Shown: positions 1 through 6,321, counted from the stretch's first letter. The stretch: 7,338 nt of DNA from Desulfobacula sp. (GCA_029940235.1 JAOZRI010000065.1:1-7338), one strand, 5' to 3'. Notes: generated from the sequence alone by a model not told the origin. Translations and numbers: made by a program.

Positions 1-2
1 TT

Positions 3-773
3 AAATATTTTATGATAACCGGCGGACTTCCTGAAGTAGTAAAAAATTTTTGTAACAATATTGATACCCCCTCCAAAGCATTTTCTATTACCCGTAAACT
101 CCAGAAAAATTTATTAAAAGATTATATTGATGATATAGCGAAACATTCCGGTAAACTTAAATCAGTAAAAATAGAAGCTGTATTTAAAAATATTCCTGTT
201 CAACTTGCAAGAGAATCAAAAGGTGTAAAAAAATTTATTTTTAAAGATGTACTTTCAAATGCATCAAGGTATTCAGTGCTTGAAGCTCCAATTGAGTGGC
301 TCATAAAAGCCGGCTTGATTATAAAAGTGCCCATATGCAATAAGGCACAGCTGCCATTGCAGGCTTTTTCAAATGAAAAACGCTTTAAGCTATATATGTT
401 TGATGTTGGAATACTCGGCTGCATGCTTGATCTTTCCCCAGGAGCAATTTTTTCCTATAATTATGGTTCTTACAAAGGATATTTTGCTGAAAATATCGTT
501 TTAACTGAACTTGTTTCCCATTGGGACAAAACTATCTATTCCTGGAATCAAAATACTTCGGAAATAGAGTTTCTAATGGCTTACGAAGAAAATATTATTC
601 CCATAGAAGTAAAAGCCGGAATAAATACAAAAGCAAAAAGTTTAAAAATTTATAACCAGTATTATTCACCGGAAACAGCACTTTTGTTCAGCGGCCGCCC
701 AATGCTTCCCCCAATAAAAAATACTATGCAATTACCACTCTATACAGCTTCTAAATTTCAATTGTTAATTTGA
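3..773 (+). CDS. AAA-type ATPase with C-terminal DUF4143 domain, 5' end outside the window
   Basis: The frame is open to the left edge: the codons before the first ATG (position 12) read K-Y-F. The motif GGLPEVV then begins the DUF4143 part that normally follows an N-terminal AAA (AAA_14-like) ATPase domain. About 257 codons are visible of a family usually near 380-450 residues, so the Walker A and B motifs lie outside the window. Visible hallmarks are the KLYMFDVGIL segment, the YKGYFAEN segment, and a C-terminal PD-(D/E)XK-nuclease-like core (SEIEFL, then IIPIEVKAG), all typical of DUF4143 proteins. Proteins of this family are common, often horizontally acquired, and of unclear role; defence or toxin-antitoxin-like functions have been suggested. 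The ATG at 12 is an internal codon and not the start. The stop is TGA at 771-773. No terminator follows. Family assignment is firm; function is not. Confidence 0.85.
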   Translation, partial: KYFMITGGLPEVVKNFCNNIDTPSKAFSITRKLQKNLLKDYIDDIAKHSGKLKSVKIEAVFKNIPVQLARESKGVKKFIFKDVLSNASRYSVLEAPIEWLIKAGLIIKVPICNKAQLPLQAFSNEKRFKLYMFDVGILGCMLDLSPGAIFSYNYGSYKGYFAENIVLTELVSHWDKTIYSWNQNTSEIEFLMAYEENIIPIEVKAGINTKAKSLKIYNQYYSPETALLFSGRPMLPPIKNTMQLPLYTASKFQLLI

Positions 774-779
774 CATTTT

Positions 780-889
780 TCATGTCCAGTCGGCATCATC
801 AATTTGATTAAAATCTTCAATGGTTTCTCAAAAGCCTGTGCCTCCTCTTTTGTCCATGTCCTGAAAAATTCCTTGAATCTTTCCTGGTT
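780..889 (-). pseudogene. Remnant of a small minus-strand ORF, possibly an antitoxin C-terminus
   Basis: Read on the minus strand, two adjacent frames join into one coherent, acidic, amphipathic tail. The first part (889 to about 825) reads NQERFKEFFRTWTKEEAQAF-EK. After a one-base shift near 822-829, the second part reads TIEDFNQIDDADWT and ends at a stop at 780-782. Upstream, the first frame is closed by a TAG at 890-892. A charged tail ending in D-x-D-W resembles the C-termini of small bacterial antitoxins, but that is from memory and not established. It lies between a DUF4143 gene and an MNT/HepT remnant, a setting where decayed toxin-antitoxin genes are expected. It could also be a chance open stretch. 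Confidence 0.33.
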
Positions 890-969
890 CTATGCCCGCC
901 TAAGTGATGAGTAACTGGGAGAAATAATTTTACCTTGTAAAGAAAGGGGACAAAATATACAATTTAAGT

Positions 970-978
970 TGTGATAAT
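970..978 (+). promoter_or_regulatory. Possible extended -10 promoter element of the mntA-like gene
   Basis: TGTGATAAT at 970-978 fits the extended -10 pattern (TG-N followed by GATAAT), about 40 bases upstream of the chosen GTG start at 1020. There is no convincing -35 hexamer at 17-18 bases upstream. This is a consensus match only. Confidence 0.3.
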
Positions 979-1006
979 AAAAAGTATTGTTTATCTCTGG
1001 TTTTAA

Positions 1007-1012
1007 AAGGAG
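1007..1012 (+). promoter_or_regulatory. Ribosome binding site that decides the mntA-like start
   Basis: AAGGAG at 1007-1012 sits 7 bases before a GTG at 1020. The alternative TTG at 987, in the same frame, has no such site. The GTG also gives a 96-residue protein, the usual length for this family. Confidence 0.7.
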
Positions 1013-1019
1013 CCAAATC

Positions 1020-1310
1020 GTGAAAAGAGAAGAGATCCTTCACAAGCTACTCTTATATAAGCAGAAACACAAAAGCCAATATGATATTATTAAAATTGGT
1101 ATTTTTGGATCTGCTTCAAAAGATTGTATGAATGAAAAGAGTGATATAGATGTTGTGGTTGAACTTGTTAAACCTGATTTGTTTTGCCTTATAGGAATCA
1201 AACAGGATCTGGAAGAATATTTTGGCTGCCCGGTTGATATTATAAGATTACGGGATCAGATGAATTCATTTCTCAAAGATAGAATAAAAAAAGAGGTCGT
1301 TTATGTATGA
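1020..1310 (+). CDS. mntA: MntA-type minimal nucleotidyltransferase, antitoxin of an MNT/HepT pair
   Basis: This is a 96-residue single-domain nucleotidyltransferase of the polymerase beta-like superfamily. The active-site signature is clear: IGIFGSASKDCMNEKSDID, that is GS-x(n)-DxD, with the two metal-binding aspartates in SDID. The CPVDII segment near residue 73 supplies the third carboxylate strand. In characterised MntA/HepT systems the antitoxin transfers AMP from ATP to a tyrosine of the HepT RNase and silences it. GTG at 1020 is preferred over TTG at 987 because of the AAGGAG site 7 bases upstream. The stop overlaps the ATG of a downstream hepT-like frame by 8 bases (1303-1310), the usual coupling for this pair. 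The partner is truncated, so this antitoxin probably has no intact cognate toxin here. Family assignment is strong; the symbol reflects family only. Confidence 0.85.
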   Translation: MKREEILHKLLLYKQKHKSQYDIIKIGIFGSASKDCMNEKSDIDVVVELVKPDLFCLIGIKQDLEEYFGCPVDIIRLRDQMNSFLKDRIKKEVVYV

Positions 1311-1422
1311 GCAAGAATTAACCTTGCACATTTTATTTCAAATAAATGAAGCCTCTTTAAAAATTATAAAACGTTTCAGGTCTATTTTAACACCAGATGA
1401 TTTTACAGACATTGCAACTTAA
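1303..1422 (+). pseudogene. hepT: Truncated HepT (DUF86) toxin, N-terminal 39 codons only
   Basis: An ATG at 1303 overlaps the end of the mntA-like gene and opens a 39-codon frame ending in TAA at 1420-1422. The product begins MYEQELTLHILFQINEASL and continues through KIIKRF to a TPDDF segment. This matches the first helix and the start of the second in HepT/DUF86 proteins, where a region like 'SPDDFL' follows the first helix. Full-length HepT is about 110-140 residues, and its RNase motif (R-x4-6-H) lies in the C-terminal half, which is absent. No continuation is recognisable in the AT-rich DNA after 1422, so the 3' part seems deleted or replaced rather than only frameshifted. It should be inactive as an RNase. 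It is too short to be found by standard ORF length cut-offs. Confidence 0.65.
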
Positions 1423-1512
1423 AATATAATCAAATAATTCAAAAATATACAAAATTTCCCAACTCACTTTTATTATAGGAAATTCTTAGCTTAATCATTA
1501 TTGTTTTATTTG

Positions 1513-1557
1513 TTGACATTATTCACTAATATGATAGTTAGATTGTCAGACTATATA
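1513..1557 (+). promoter_or_regulatory. Candidate promoter/operator region upstream of the VOC gene
   Basis: The gap 1423-1616 holds no gene. It contains a perfect TTGACA at 1513-1518, but the hexamer 17 bases further on is poor. A TATATA at 1552-1557 would suit a -10 element but lacks a good -35 partner. Between them, TTGTCAGACTA at 1543-1553 fits the TNGTNNNACNA pattern known for FadR-subfamily GntR regulators. The exact promoter is undecided. Confidence 0.35.
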
Positions 1558-1616
1558 AAAAGAGTAATATATATTTAAATTTTGGAGAACATCGGGAAAC
1601 ACCGGGAGATCAAAAA

Positions 1617-2015
1617 ATGATTAAAAAAGTAGGACACATTGGAATCTTTGTTAAAAACATAGAAGAAACTGTTGAAGCATTATCCAAATTTATGGACTTT
1701 GACAAACCAGCGATCAAAGAATCAGAAACAATGGGTATGAAGGCCAGTGTAGTCAATCTGGCAGGTTTTGAACTTGAATTACTCCAGGATATGGATGATG
1801 AAGGCCATCTCGCCAATTTTGTTAAAGAAAAAGGAAACATGATTCACCATTTCTGCCTGGAAACCGATGATATTGATGCAGATATTACAAAATTAAAAGA
1901 GAAAGGTATTGAAATGGCAGACCAGACCCCACGAATTGGGATCAGAGGAAAAAGAATTGCCATGACAACTCCTGCTGCTCTGAACGGTGTAACCGTAGAG
2001 TTGTCAGAACCTTAA
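1617..2015 (+). CDS. VOC-fold protein resembling methylmalonyl-CoA epimerase
   Basis: This 132-residue protein has the two beta-alpha-beta-beta-beta modules of the vicinal oxygen chelate fold. Module 1 opens with KVGHIGIFVKNIEETVE, placing a likely metal ligand at His7. FELELLQ puts Glu54 where epimerases carry the second ligand. IHHFCLETDDID supplies His77/His78, and VTVELSEP supplies Glu128. The GIRGKRIAMTTPAALNG stretch matches the GxxGKxIAFLHP...G region of methylmalonyl-CoA epimerases. Length is right for that family. ATG 1617 has a GGGAG site 8 bases upstream. No methylmalonyl-CoA mutase or carboxylase gene is nearby, so a different VOC activity is possible; fold and metal site are more certain than substrate. 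It is probably the first gene of an operon with the SnoaL-like and MFS genes. Confidence 0.75.
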   Translation: MIKKVGHIGIFVKNIEETVEALSKFMDFDKPAIKESETMGMKASVVNLAGFELELLQDMDDEGHLANFVKEKGNMIHHFCLETDDIDADITKLKEKGIEMADQTPRIGIRGKRIAMTTPAALNGVTVELSEP

Positions 2016-2066
2016 AATCTTACATTAACAAAGCTTGTGTGTGAGTTTAAATCCAATAGAATCTTT

Positions 2067-2501
2067 ATGCCGTCATCATTTGAAATTATATCACAATATG
2101 TCAATGCCCTGCAGGCAAAGAACAGCAAAAAGATGACTGATTTACGTTCCCATGATTATATTCAGGATCTGGTTGCAGGAGATGCTTTCTTAAGTGATCC
2201 TGCATCCAATAAGGAAGTTACAGCCTTCTGGATTCACTGGTTTAAAGGGTTTGAAGATATGGATTACCATGTTATCAGAACCGTAGGCTCAGAATCCGTG
2301 GTAGTGTTGGAATGGATATTAACCTGTACCCATACAGGCCAGCTTGATCCTGGTATATTTGGCAGAAAAATTGAACCAACCGGCAATACAATGCGCTTAA
2401 GAGGAGTGTCTGTATTTGATATCAATAATGATCTAATTGAAAAAGAGACAATGTATATAGATCTGGCAACTCTCTGGATTGAATTAGGGGTGGATGTTTG
2501 A
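2067..2501 (+). CDS. SnoaL-like / NTF2-fold protein
   Basis: This is a 144-residue protein from ATG 2067. An in-frame GTG at 2037 would add ten residues (MCEFKSNRIF). Neither start has a strong ribosome binding site; ATG is preferred because the family helix (SFEIISQYVNALQAKNSKKM) begins right after it. Hallmarks of the SnoaL/NTF2-like alpha+beta cone are the N-terminal helix, the aromatic-rich AFWIHWFKGFEDMDY segment (about residues 53-67), the strand EWILTCTHTG (82-91), and LRGVSVFDINNDLIEKETMY (111-130) as the last hairpin lining the pocket. Family members include polyketide cyclases, isomerases, dehydratases and ligand-binding proteins, so a specific activity cannot be read from fold alone. 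It lies 51 bases after the VOC gene and overlaps the MFS start by 4 bases, implying co-transcription and work on a shared small molecule. Confidence 0.65.
   Translation: MPSSFEIISQYVNALQAKNSKKMTDLRSHDYIQDLVAGDAFLSDPASNKEVTAFWIHWFKGFEDMDYHVIRTVGSESVVVLEWILTCTHTGQLDPGIFGRKIEPTGNTMRLRGVSVFDINNDLIEKETMYIDLATLWIELGVDV
2486..2493 (+). promoter_or_regulatory. Ribosome binding site supporting a TTG start of the MFS gene
   Basis: AGGGGTGG lies 4-7 bases before TTG 2498, inside the end of the SnoaL-like gene. The next in-frame ATG is at residue 47, within the first membrane helix, so this site fixes the TTG as the start. Confidence 0.6.
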
Positions 2502-3925
2502 ATAATTCAGAGTCATTGCCGGAATTATTTCCAAACCTGGGGAAAATCATAGTTGCAACCCGGGTTAAAACGGATCAACCAGATCTTAAACAGATAAAAA
2601 AAGTTATCATTCTGCTGGCCTGCAGTGTGGGTTTAATGATGACCGGTTTTGGAATTATCCTGCCTGTATTTGCAAGAAGGCTTGGAGAGTTAGGATCCGG
2701 TGTCGAAGCTTTGGGTTTTATGACAATGTCTTTTGCTTTGGCACAGCTCATGGCTGCACCTTTTATGGGTTCTTTGGCTGACCGTTTTGGCAGACGCCCT
2801 TTAATCATACTTTCTCTAATTTCCTTTACCCTTGCAAATGTTGGATTCCTGTGGGCACCGACAATAAAAATTTTCATTATTATTCGTTTTTTTGAAGGTG
2901 CATTGTCTGCAGGCTTATTTCCTGCTGCCATGGGGGTTGTTGCAGATATGGTGCCTGAAAAAGACAGAGGCAGGTGGATAGGAATTTTAATGGGCAGTTA
3001 TAGTGCCGGCTTTATCTTTGGTCCTGCCATGGGCGGTGCTCTTTATGATTTTTATGGATTTGAAGCTCCTTTTGCAGTATCGGCAATTTTAGGTTTTCTG
3101 GCATTTTTATCTGCAAGCTTTCTTGTGCCGGAAACTCGTTCTGCCCTGATTCGAAAAAGAGAACGTCTGGAGAATTTGAGAAATCCATTAGAAAAGCCTG
3201 AAATAAAAATATCCATAATCTCTTCTCTACCCAGACCAAAATATATTTTTTTCACTCTTTTGTTTTTAAATTTTATCAGTGCCTTTGCCTTTGCCTTTAT
3301 TGAACCACAAATGATTTTTTATTTTTACGATGATCTTGGATGGTCAACTACCAGCTTTGGATTTGTTGTTGGAACGTTTGGAATGGCAATGGTTGTAAGT
3401 CAGTTATTTCTTGGCCGCCTCAGTGACCGCTTTGGCCGTAAACCAATTATTTTTATCGGTTTTATATTATCATTATCATTTTATTTTGGACTGGCCATTA
3501 CAAAAGTATTTGCAATGGCTCTATTATTTGCATTTATTGCAGGCATTGGAGATGCTTTGAAGGGCCCTGCATTAGGTGCTTTTGTCCTGGATATTACCAA
3601 AAAAAGGCATCAATCCAGAATTATGGGATTAAAGGAATCATCCCTTGCACTTGGCGGTGTAGTAGGCCCTGCTCTGGTGGCTGTAATTGGCAGCCGTGTT
3701 AAACCCCAGACTATTTTTATAATCGCAGGAATTATAGTTGCATTGGGAGCTTTGCTTTCAATAGTGGTGTTAAAGGAGCCAAAAAAAGCTCAACACAAAG
3801 ATGACAACACAGTTCGAGATTTGATGGAAAAAAGAGAGGTGGCAGCCCAGGCTGGTATGCGCGGAGTTATTATCTGGGCAAAAACCATTAAAAAAAAGGA
3901 TAAAACCAGTCATGGTAATCCTTAA
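2498..3925 (+). CDS. MFS transporter, DHA1-like drug/metabolite:H+ antiporter type
   Basis: This 475-residue, 12-helix carrier has a roughly 33-residue hydrophilic N-terminus and a charged C-terminal tail (about residues 427-475). MFS motif A appears in both halves: GSLADRFGRRP at 91-101 and GRLSDRFGRKP at 306-316. The antiporter motif C is present in helix 5 (GSYSAGFIFGPAMGG, 166-180), with an echo in LGGVVGPAL (385-393). These point to a DHA1-family exporter exchanging substrate for protons across the inner membrane; the substrate is unknown. A long loop (about 211-247) separates the halves. The start is TTG 2498 in TTGA, overlapping the previous stop by 4 bases. Placement behind VOC and SnoaL-like genes suggests export of their product or a toxic relative. 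The 3' end holds an A8 run (3890-3897), after which an alternative frame stays open to 4016. Confidence 0.88.
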   Translation: MNNSESLPELFPNLGKIIVATRVKTDQPDLKQIKKVIILLACSVGLMMTGFGIILPVFARRLGELGSGVEALGFMTMSFALAQLMAAPFMGSLADRFGRRPLIILSLISFTLANVGFLWAPTIKIFIIIRFFEGALSAGLFPAAMGVVADMVPEKDRGRWIGILMGSYSAGFIFGPAMGGALYDFYGFEAPFAVSAILGFLAFLSASFLVPETRSALIRKRERLENLRNPLEKPEIKISIISSLPRPKYIFFTLLFLNFISAFAFAFIEPQMIFYFYDDLGWSTTSFGFVVGTFGMAMVVSQLFLGRLSDRFGRKPIIFIGFILSLSFYFGLAITKVFAMALLFAFIAGIGDALKGPALGAFVLDITKKRHQSRIMGLKESSLALGGVVGPALVAVIGSRVKPQTIFIIAGIIVALGALLSIVVLKEPKKAQHKDDNTVRDLMEKREVAAQAGMRGVIIWAKTIKKKDKTSHGNP

Positions 3926-4016
3926 GACAAATCTTAAATATGAGCTTCAGCTTCTGGCAGCAAATATACCATATGATATTTTTTTATTCCATGGCAGTTT
4001 TGATCGTTACAAATAA
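3912..4016 (+). CDS. Small 34-residue ORF overlapping the MFS 3' end, or C-terminal extension in the +1 frame
   Basis: An ATG at 3912, in the +1 frame relative to the MFS gene, opens 34 codons ending in TAA 4014-4016. The product begins MVILKTNLKYELQLLAANI and ends PYDIFLFHGSFDRYK, a protein-like composition that is unusual for chance DNA between convergent genes. AAGGA at 3896-3900 lies 11 bases upstream and could serve as a ribosome binding site. Alternatively, a shift at the A8 run 3890-3897 would join this frame to the MFS protein, replacing its last residues (DKTSHGNP) with a tail of about 40 residues. I do not recognise the sequence. It could be a small regulatory peptide, a lost extension, or chance. 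It fills most of the gap to the convergent aminotransferase, and no clear terminator is seen there. Confidence 0.35.
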   Translation: MVILKTNLKYELQLLAANIPYDIFLFHGSFDRYK

Positions 4017-4036
4017 GTTGACAAAATTCTTATATG

Positions 4037-5206
4037 CTAAATAATGCTACTGATACCTCCTTCTATCTTTTCAAGGGCTTTTTCAAGATTATCAGAGCTT
4101 GTGGCAAAGGAGATTCTAACAAAACCTTCACCGTTGTTTCCAAATATGGAACCTGGAACCATTGCCACCTTATGCTCGTTAACCATATATTTTGCAAAAT
4201 CCCAGGAAGACATTCCAAAAGAGGAGATATTTGGAAAGGCATAAAAAGTTGATTCCGGTTTGATACATGAAATACCTTTTATGTTATTAAGACCATTGTA
4301 TATGATCTCTCTTCTTTTGGCATAGCGTGCAACCATATTTTTTACGCACTCCTGGGAGCTTGAAATAGCAGCAAGAGCTGCTCTCTGAGCCACAGCAGTT
4401 ACTCCTGAAACCATATGCTCCATGAGTTTTTCCATCTCATCGATAATAGCTTTATTGGCAACAACATAACCTACTCTCCAGCCGGTCATGGCATAGGATT
4501 TGGAGAGAGTATAAATTGAAATTGTCAGATCCTTCATCCCTTCAAATGATCCTATGGAAACATGCTCATTCCCATCAAACATGATATGCTCATAGGGTTC
4601 ATCAGAGAGCACCAGGATTTTATGCTTCTTGCAAAGAAGAGCAATCTGCTCTAAAAGTTCTCTGTCAAAAACAGCACCAGTTGGATTTGACGGTGTGTTT
4701 AAAATCATAAGCTTAGTTTTAGAAGTAATTGCATTTTTAACATCTTCAGGATCAATTTTGAATCTGTTCTCCTCTTTTGCAGGAACTCTTACAGGAACAC
4801 CTCCAAAAAGACGGATCTGTGAATAATAATCATACCCGGGATCAACAACAAGAACTTCATCGCCTGGATCAATCATATGAAGCATGACATTGAAGATCCC
4901 CTGCATTGCACCCACACTGATAAAAATTTCTGAATCAGGATCTGCCTTAATTTTGTTTTCTCTTTCAAGCTTTACTGCAACTGCCTCTCTTAAATCCTGA
5001 AACCCATTTGCAGGCGGATATCTTGTAAACCCCTGATCCAATCCAAGTTTTGCTGCATCTCTTATATGCTCTGGAGTATCAAAGTCAGGCTGACCAATAC
5101 CAAGATTTATAACATTGTCGATTTTATCGGCCAAAGCAAACATAATTCTGATTCCTGACCACTCAACACCTTTATTGCGTTTTGAAAAAAAATTTTCTAT
5201 TTTCAT
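4037..5206 (-). CDS. Class I/II PLP-dependent aminotransferase, aspartate/aromatic aminotransferase superfamily
   Basis: A 389-residue fold-type I aminotransferase of normal length. INLGIGQPDFDTP (33-45) is the N-terminal substrate-side motif. NTPSNPTG (170-177) contains the PLP-contacting Asn174, and SDEPYEHI (201-208) supplies Asp202, which pairs with the pyridine nitrogen, and Tyr205. SKSYAMTGWRVGY (235-247) contains the Schiff-base Lys236. Arg364 in GFVRISF should bind the substrate carboxylate. The amino donor cannot be told from sequence; aspartate, aromatic, alanine or branched-chain amino acids are all possible. ATG 5206 is the sensible start, because about 30 residues before INLGIGQP is usual, yet no Shine-Dalgarno sequence precedes it. 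It lies 167 bases downstream of the U32-like gene on the same strand, with an inverted repeat between them, so it may have its own promoter. It converges with the MFS unit. Confidence 0.9.
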   Translation of the reverse strand: MKIENFFSKRNKGVEWSGIRIMFALADKIDNVINLGIGQPDFDTPEHIRDAAKLGLDQGFTRYPPANGFQDLREAVAVKLERENKIKADPDSEIFISVGAMQGIFNVMLHMIDPGDEVLVVDPGYDYYSQIRLFGGVPVRVPAKEENRFKIDPEDVKNAITSKTKLMILNTPSNPTGAVFDRELLEQIALLCKKHKILVLSDEPYEHIMFDGNEHVSIGSFEGMKDLTISIYTLSKSYAMTGWRVGYVVANKAIIDEMEKLMEHMVSGVTAVAQRAALAAISSSQECVKNMVARYAKRREIIYNGLNNIKGISCIKPESTFYAFPNISSFGMSSWDFAKYMVNEHKVAMVPGSIFGNNGEGFVRISFATSSDNLEKALEKIEGGISSII

Positions 5207-5217
5207 AATATATATTT

Positions 5218-5343
5218 GTCAAGTCAAAATAGTTTACGATTCTGCATATTAGTTAAAACAACGTGTGGATGGTGAACATCCAAAAAACAGTCATAGTAAA
5301 AATTTTATGGTAAATATTCAGATATAATTTATTTTGACTTGAC
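5218..5343. repeat. Perfect 14-bp inverted repeat enclosing about 98 bp, with tandem TTGAC boxes
   Basis: GTCAAGTCAAAATA at 5218-5231 and TATTTTGACTTGAC at 5330-5343 are exact reverse complements. Each arm holds two tandem TTGAC units. The pair fills most of the gap between the U32-like gene and the aminotransferase gene; the inner arm ends 12 bases from the aminotransferase ATG. The interior (5232-5329) contains a small GGATG/CATCC hairpin at about 5265-5280 and no ORF. It could be a regulator binding pair, a long-looped RNA stem, or the ends of a very small mobile-element relic. Confidence 0.5.
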
Positions 5344-5373
5344 GCCTTTTTTTTTGATAAATAAAATTATTAA

Positions 5374-6321
5374 TTATGGTTTTGTCATTACCAGGTCTTT
5401 GGCACCCTTTGGAGATGTTTTCATCTCAGGGGCATGTTTATCCATAATTTCCATGACTATGGAAGCAATTTTGACCTTTTCCTTCATAAAACCTGCCTGC
5501 CACTCTTCAGAAATCCAAGGCATATAAATATCAGCTTCAGATGTGCCTGGCTCAAATTTAAAATAGCAGGGTGAGGCTACTTTTGCAATTTCCGGAGTTT
5601 CATAGGCTCTGAAGCTACCGCCAAAGGAATTAGGCACGATGGTGTAAACATCAAGAGGGATGTCAATTGCCTGACGGATGGAAGAGAGTATGGGTCTGGA
5701 AACATCAGAAATAGGATTAAAGGAATCTGCACCCATGCTTTCAATGACTTTTGCACCAGCCGCACTGCAATATCCGCCAAATACTGAAAATTTAAAAAAG
5801 GTTTCAGCAGGAATCAATCCCTCTTCTCTCATTTTATTAAGAATAAACAATACTCCTTCATCATAGACGAGAAATCCTCTGAATCCTGCATCAATGCTCC
5901 TCATGATATCTGCAATATGGTATGAAATATTGTCCGATCCCCGAAGCCTTGGCCCCTGTACCTGACCTTCTGAAGTGCAGGATTCTTTTGCTCCGGCATC
6001 CCATGCTTTTCGAGGCCCCACTGTCATGACAACTTCAATGTTTTCGTCTCGTGCCATCTGAGCCATGTCTTTTAACTCCTGGGCATCACAATAGGTTGCC
6101 CCTCCCACTGCTGCAACGGCACGGTGAATGACAATATTTCTTTTTTGGGCTTCTTTGATCATGGCTTCCATGGTTGTTGCACGCTCGATTCCGGCAATTT
6201 CAATTCTAAAATTTGCACCGTCAGCAAATGTTTTGTCAGATGCCGCAAGTTCATATCCATCCCGTCCGGGAATACCTTGTTTTTCCATGAAATTTCTAAT
6301 TGTATTTAATACTTCGCTCAT
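5374..6321 (-). CDS. Uncharacterised (U32 peptidase-annotated-type) barrel-like protein linked to panB
   Basis: A 315-residue cytosolic protein without signal peptide or membrane segments. I recognise it as a family often labelled 'U32 family peptidase' or hypothetical; the label rests on recall of related sequences such as FKFSVFGGYCSAAGAKVIES (177-196) and SFNPISDVSRPIL (200-212). The classical U32 signature with paired cysteines is not visible, so protease activity is not supported. Alternating strand-helix pattern (IVIHRAVAAVGG, NIEVVMTVGPRKAWD, GFRGFLVYDEGVLF, PLDVYTIVPNSFGG, CYFKFEPGT) suggests a TIM-barrel enzyme. Gly/Arg-rich segment 102-129 (GPRKAWD ... GPRLRGSD) could bind an anionic ligand. 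The start ATG 6321 has AAGGA (6334-6330) 8 bases upstream, overlapping the panB stop; only 12 bases separate the two genes, so they are translationally coupled. Function unknown; context suggests a step next to the PanB-like reaction. Confidence 0.7.
   Translation of the reverse strand: MSEVLNTIRNFMEKQGIPGRDGYELAASDKTFADGANFRIEIAGIERATTMEAMIKEAQKRNIVIHRAVAAVGGATYCDAQELKDMAQMARDENIEVVMTVGPRKAWDAGAKESCTSEGQVQGPRLRGSDNISYHIADIMRSIDAGFRGFLVYDEGVLFILNKMREEGLIPAETFFKFSVFGGYCSAAGAKVIESMGADSFNPISDVSRPILSSIRQAIDIPLDVYTIVPNSFGGSFRAYETPEIAKVASPCYFKFEPGTSEADIYMPWISEEWQAGFMKEKVKIASIVMEIMDKHAPEMKTSPKGAKDLVMTKP

Noticed and set aside
987..1019. Upstream TTG start of the mntA-like gene
   Set aside because: It has no ribosome binding site, while the GTG at 1020 has AAGGAG 7 bases upstream and gives the usual family length.
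1453..1484. AATTTCC...GGAAATT inverted repeat as a terminator after the hepT stub
   Set aside because: The stem is only 7 bp, AT-rich, with an 18-base loop and no proper T tract after it. Too weak to call.
2575..2931. 118-codon minus-strand frame opposite the MFS gene
   Set aside because: Antisense to a conserved transporter with duplicated motif A. The composition is what a complementary strand of membrane codons gives.
4034..4252. Plus-strand open frames opposite the aminotransferase
   Set aside because: They are shadows of a well-supported minus-strand gene with all catalytic motifs; their translations show no family features.
5265..5280. GGATG/CATCC hairpin as a terminator for the U32-like gene
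   Set aside because: The stem is 5 bp and on the minus strand the T run precedes it rather than follows, so it does not fit an intrinsic terminator in that direction.
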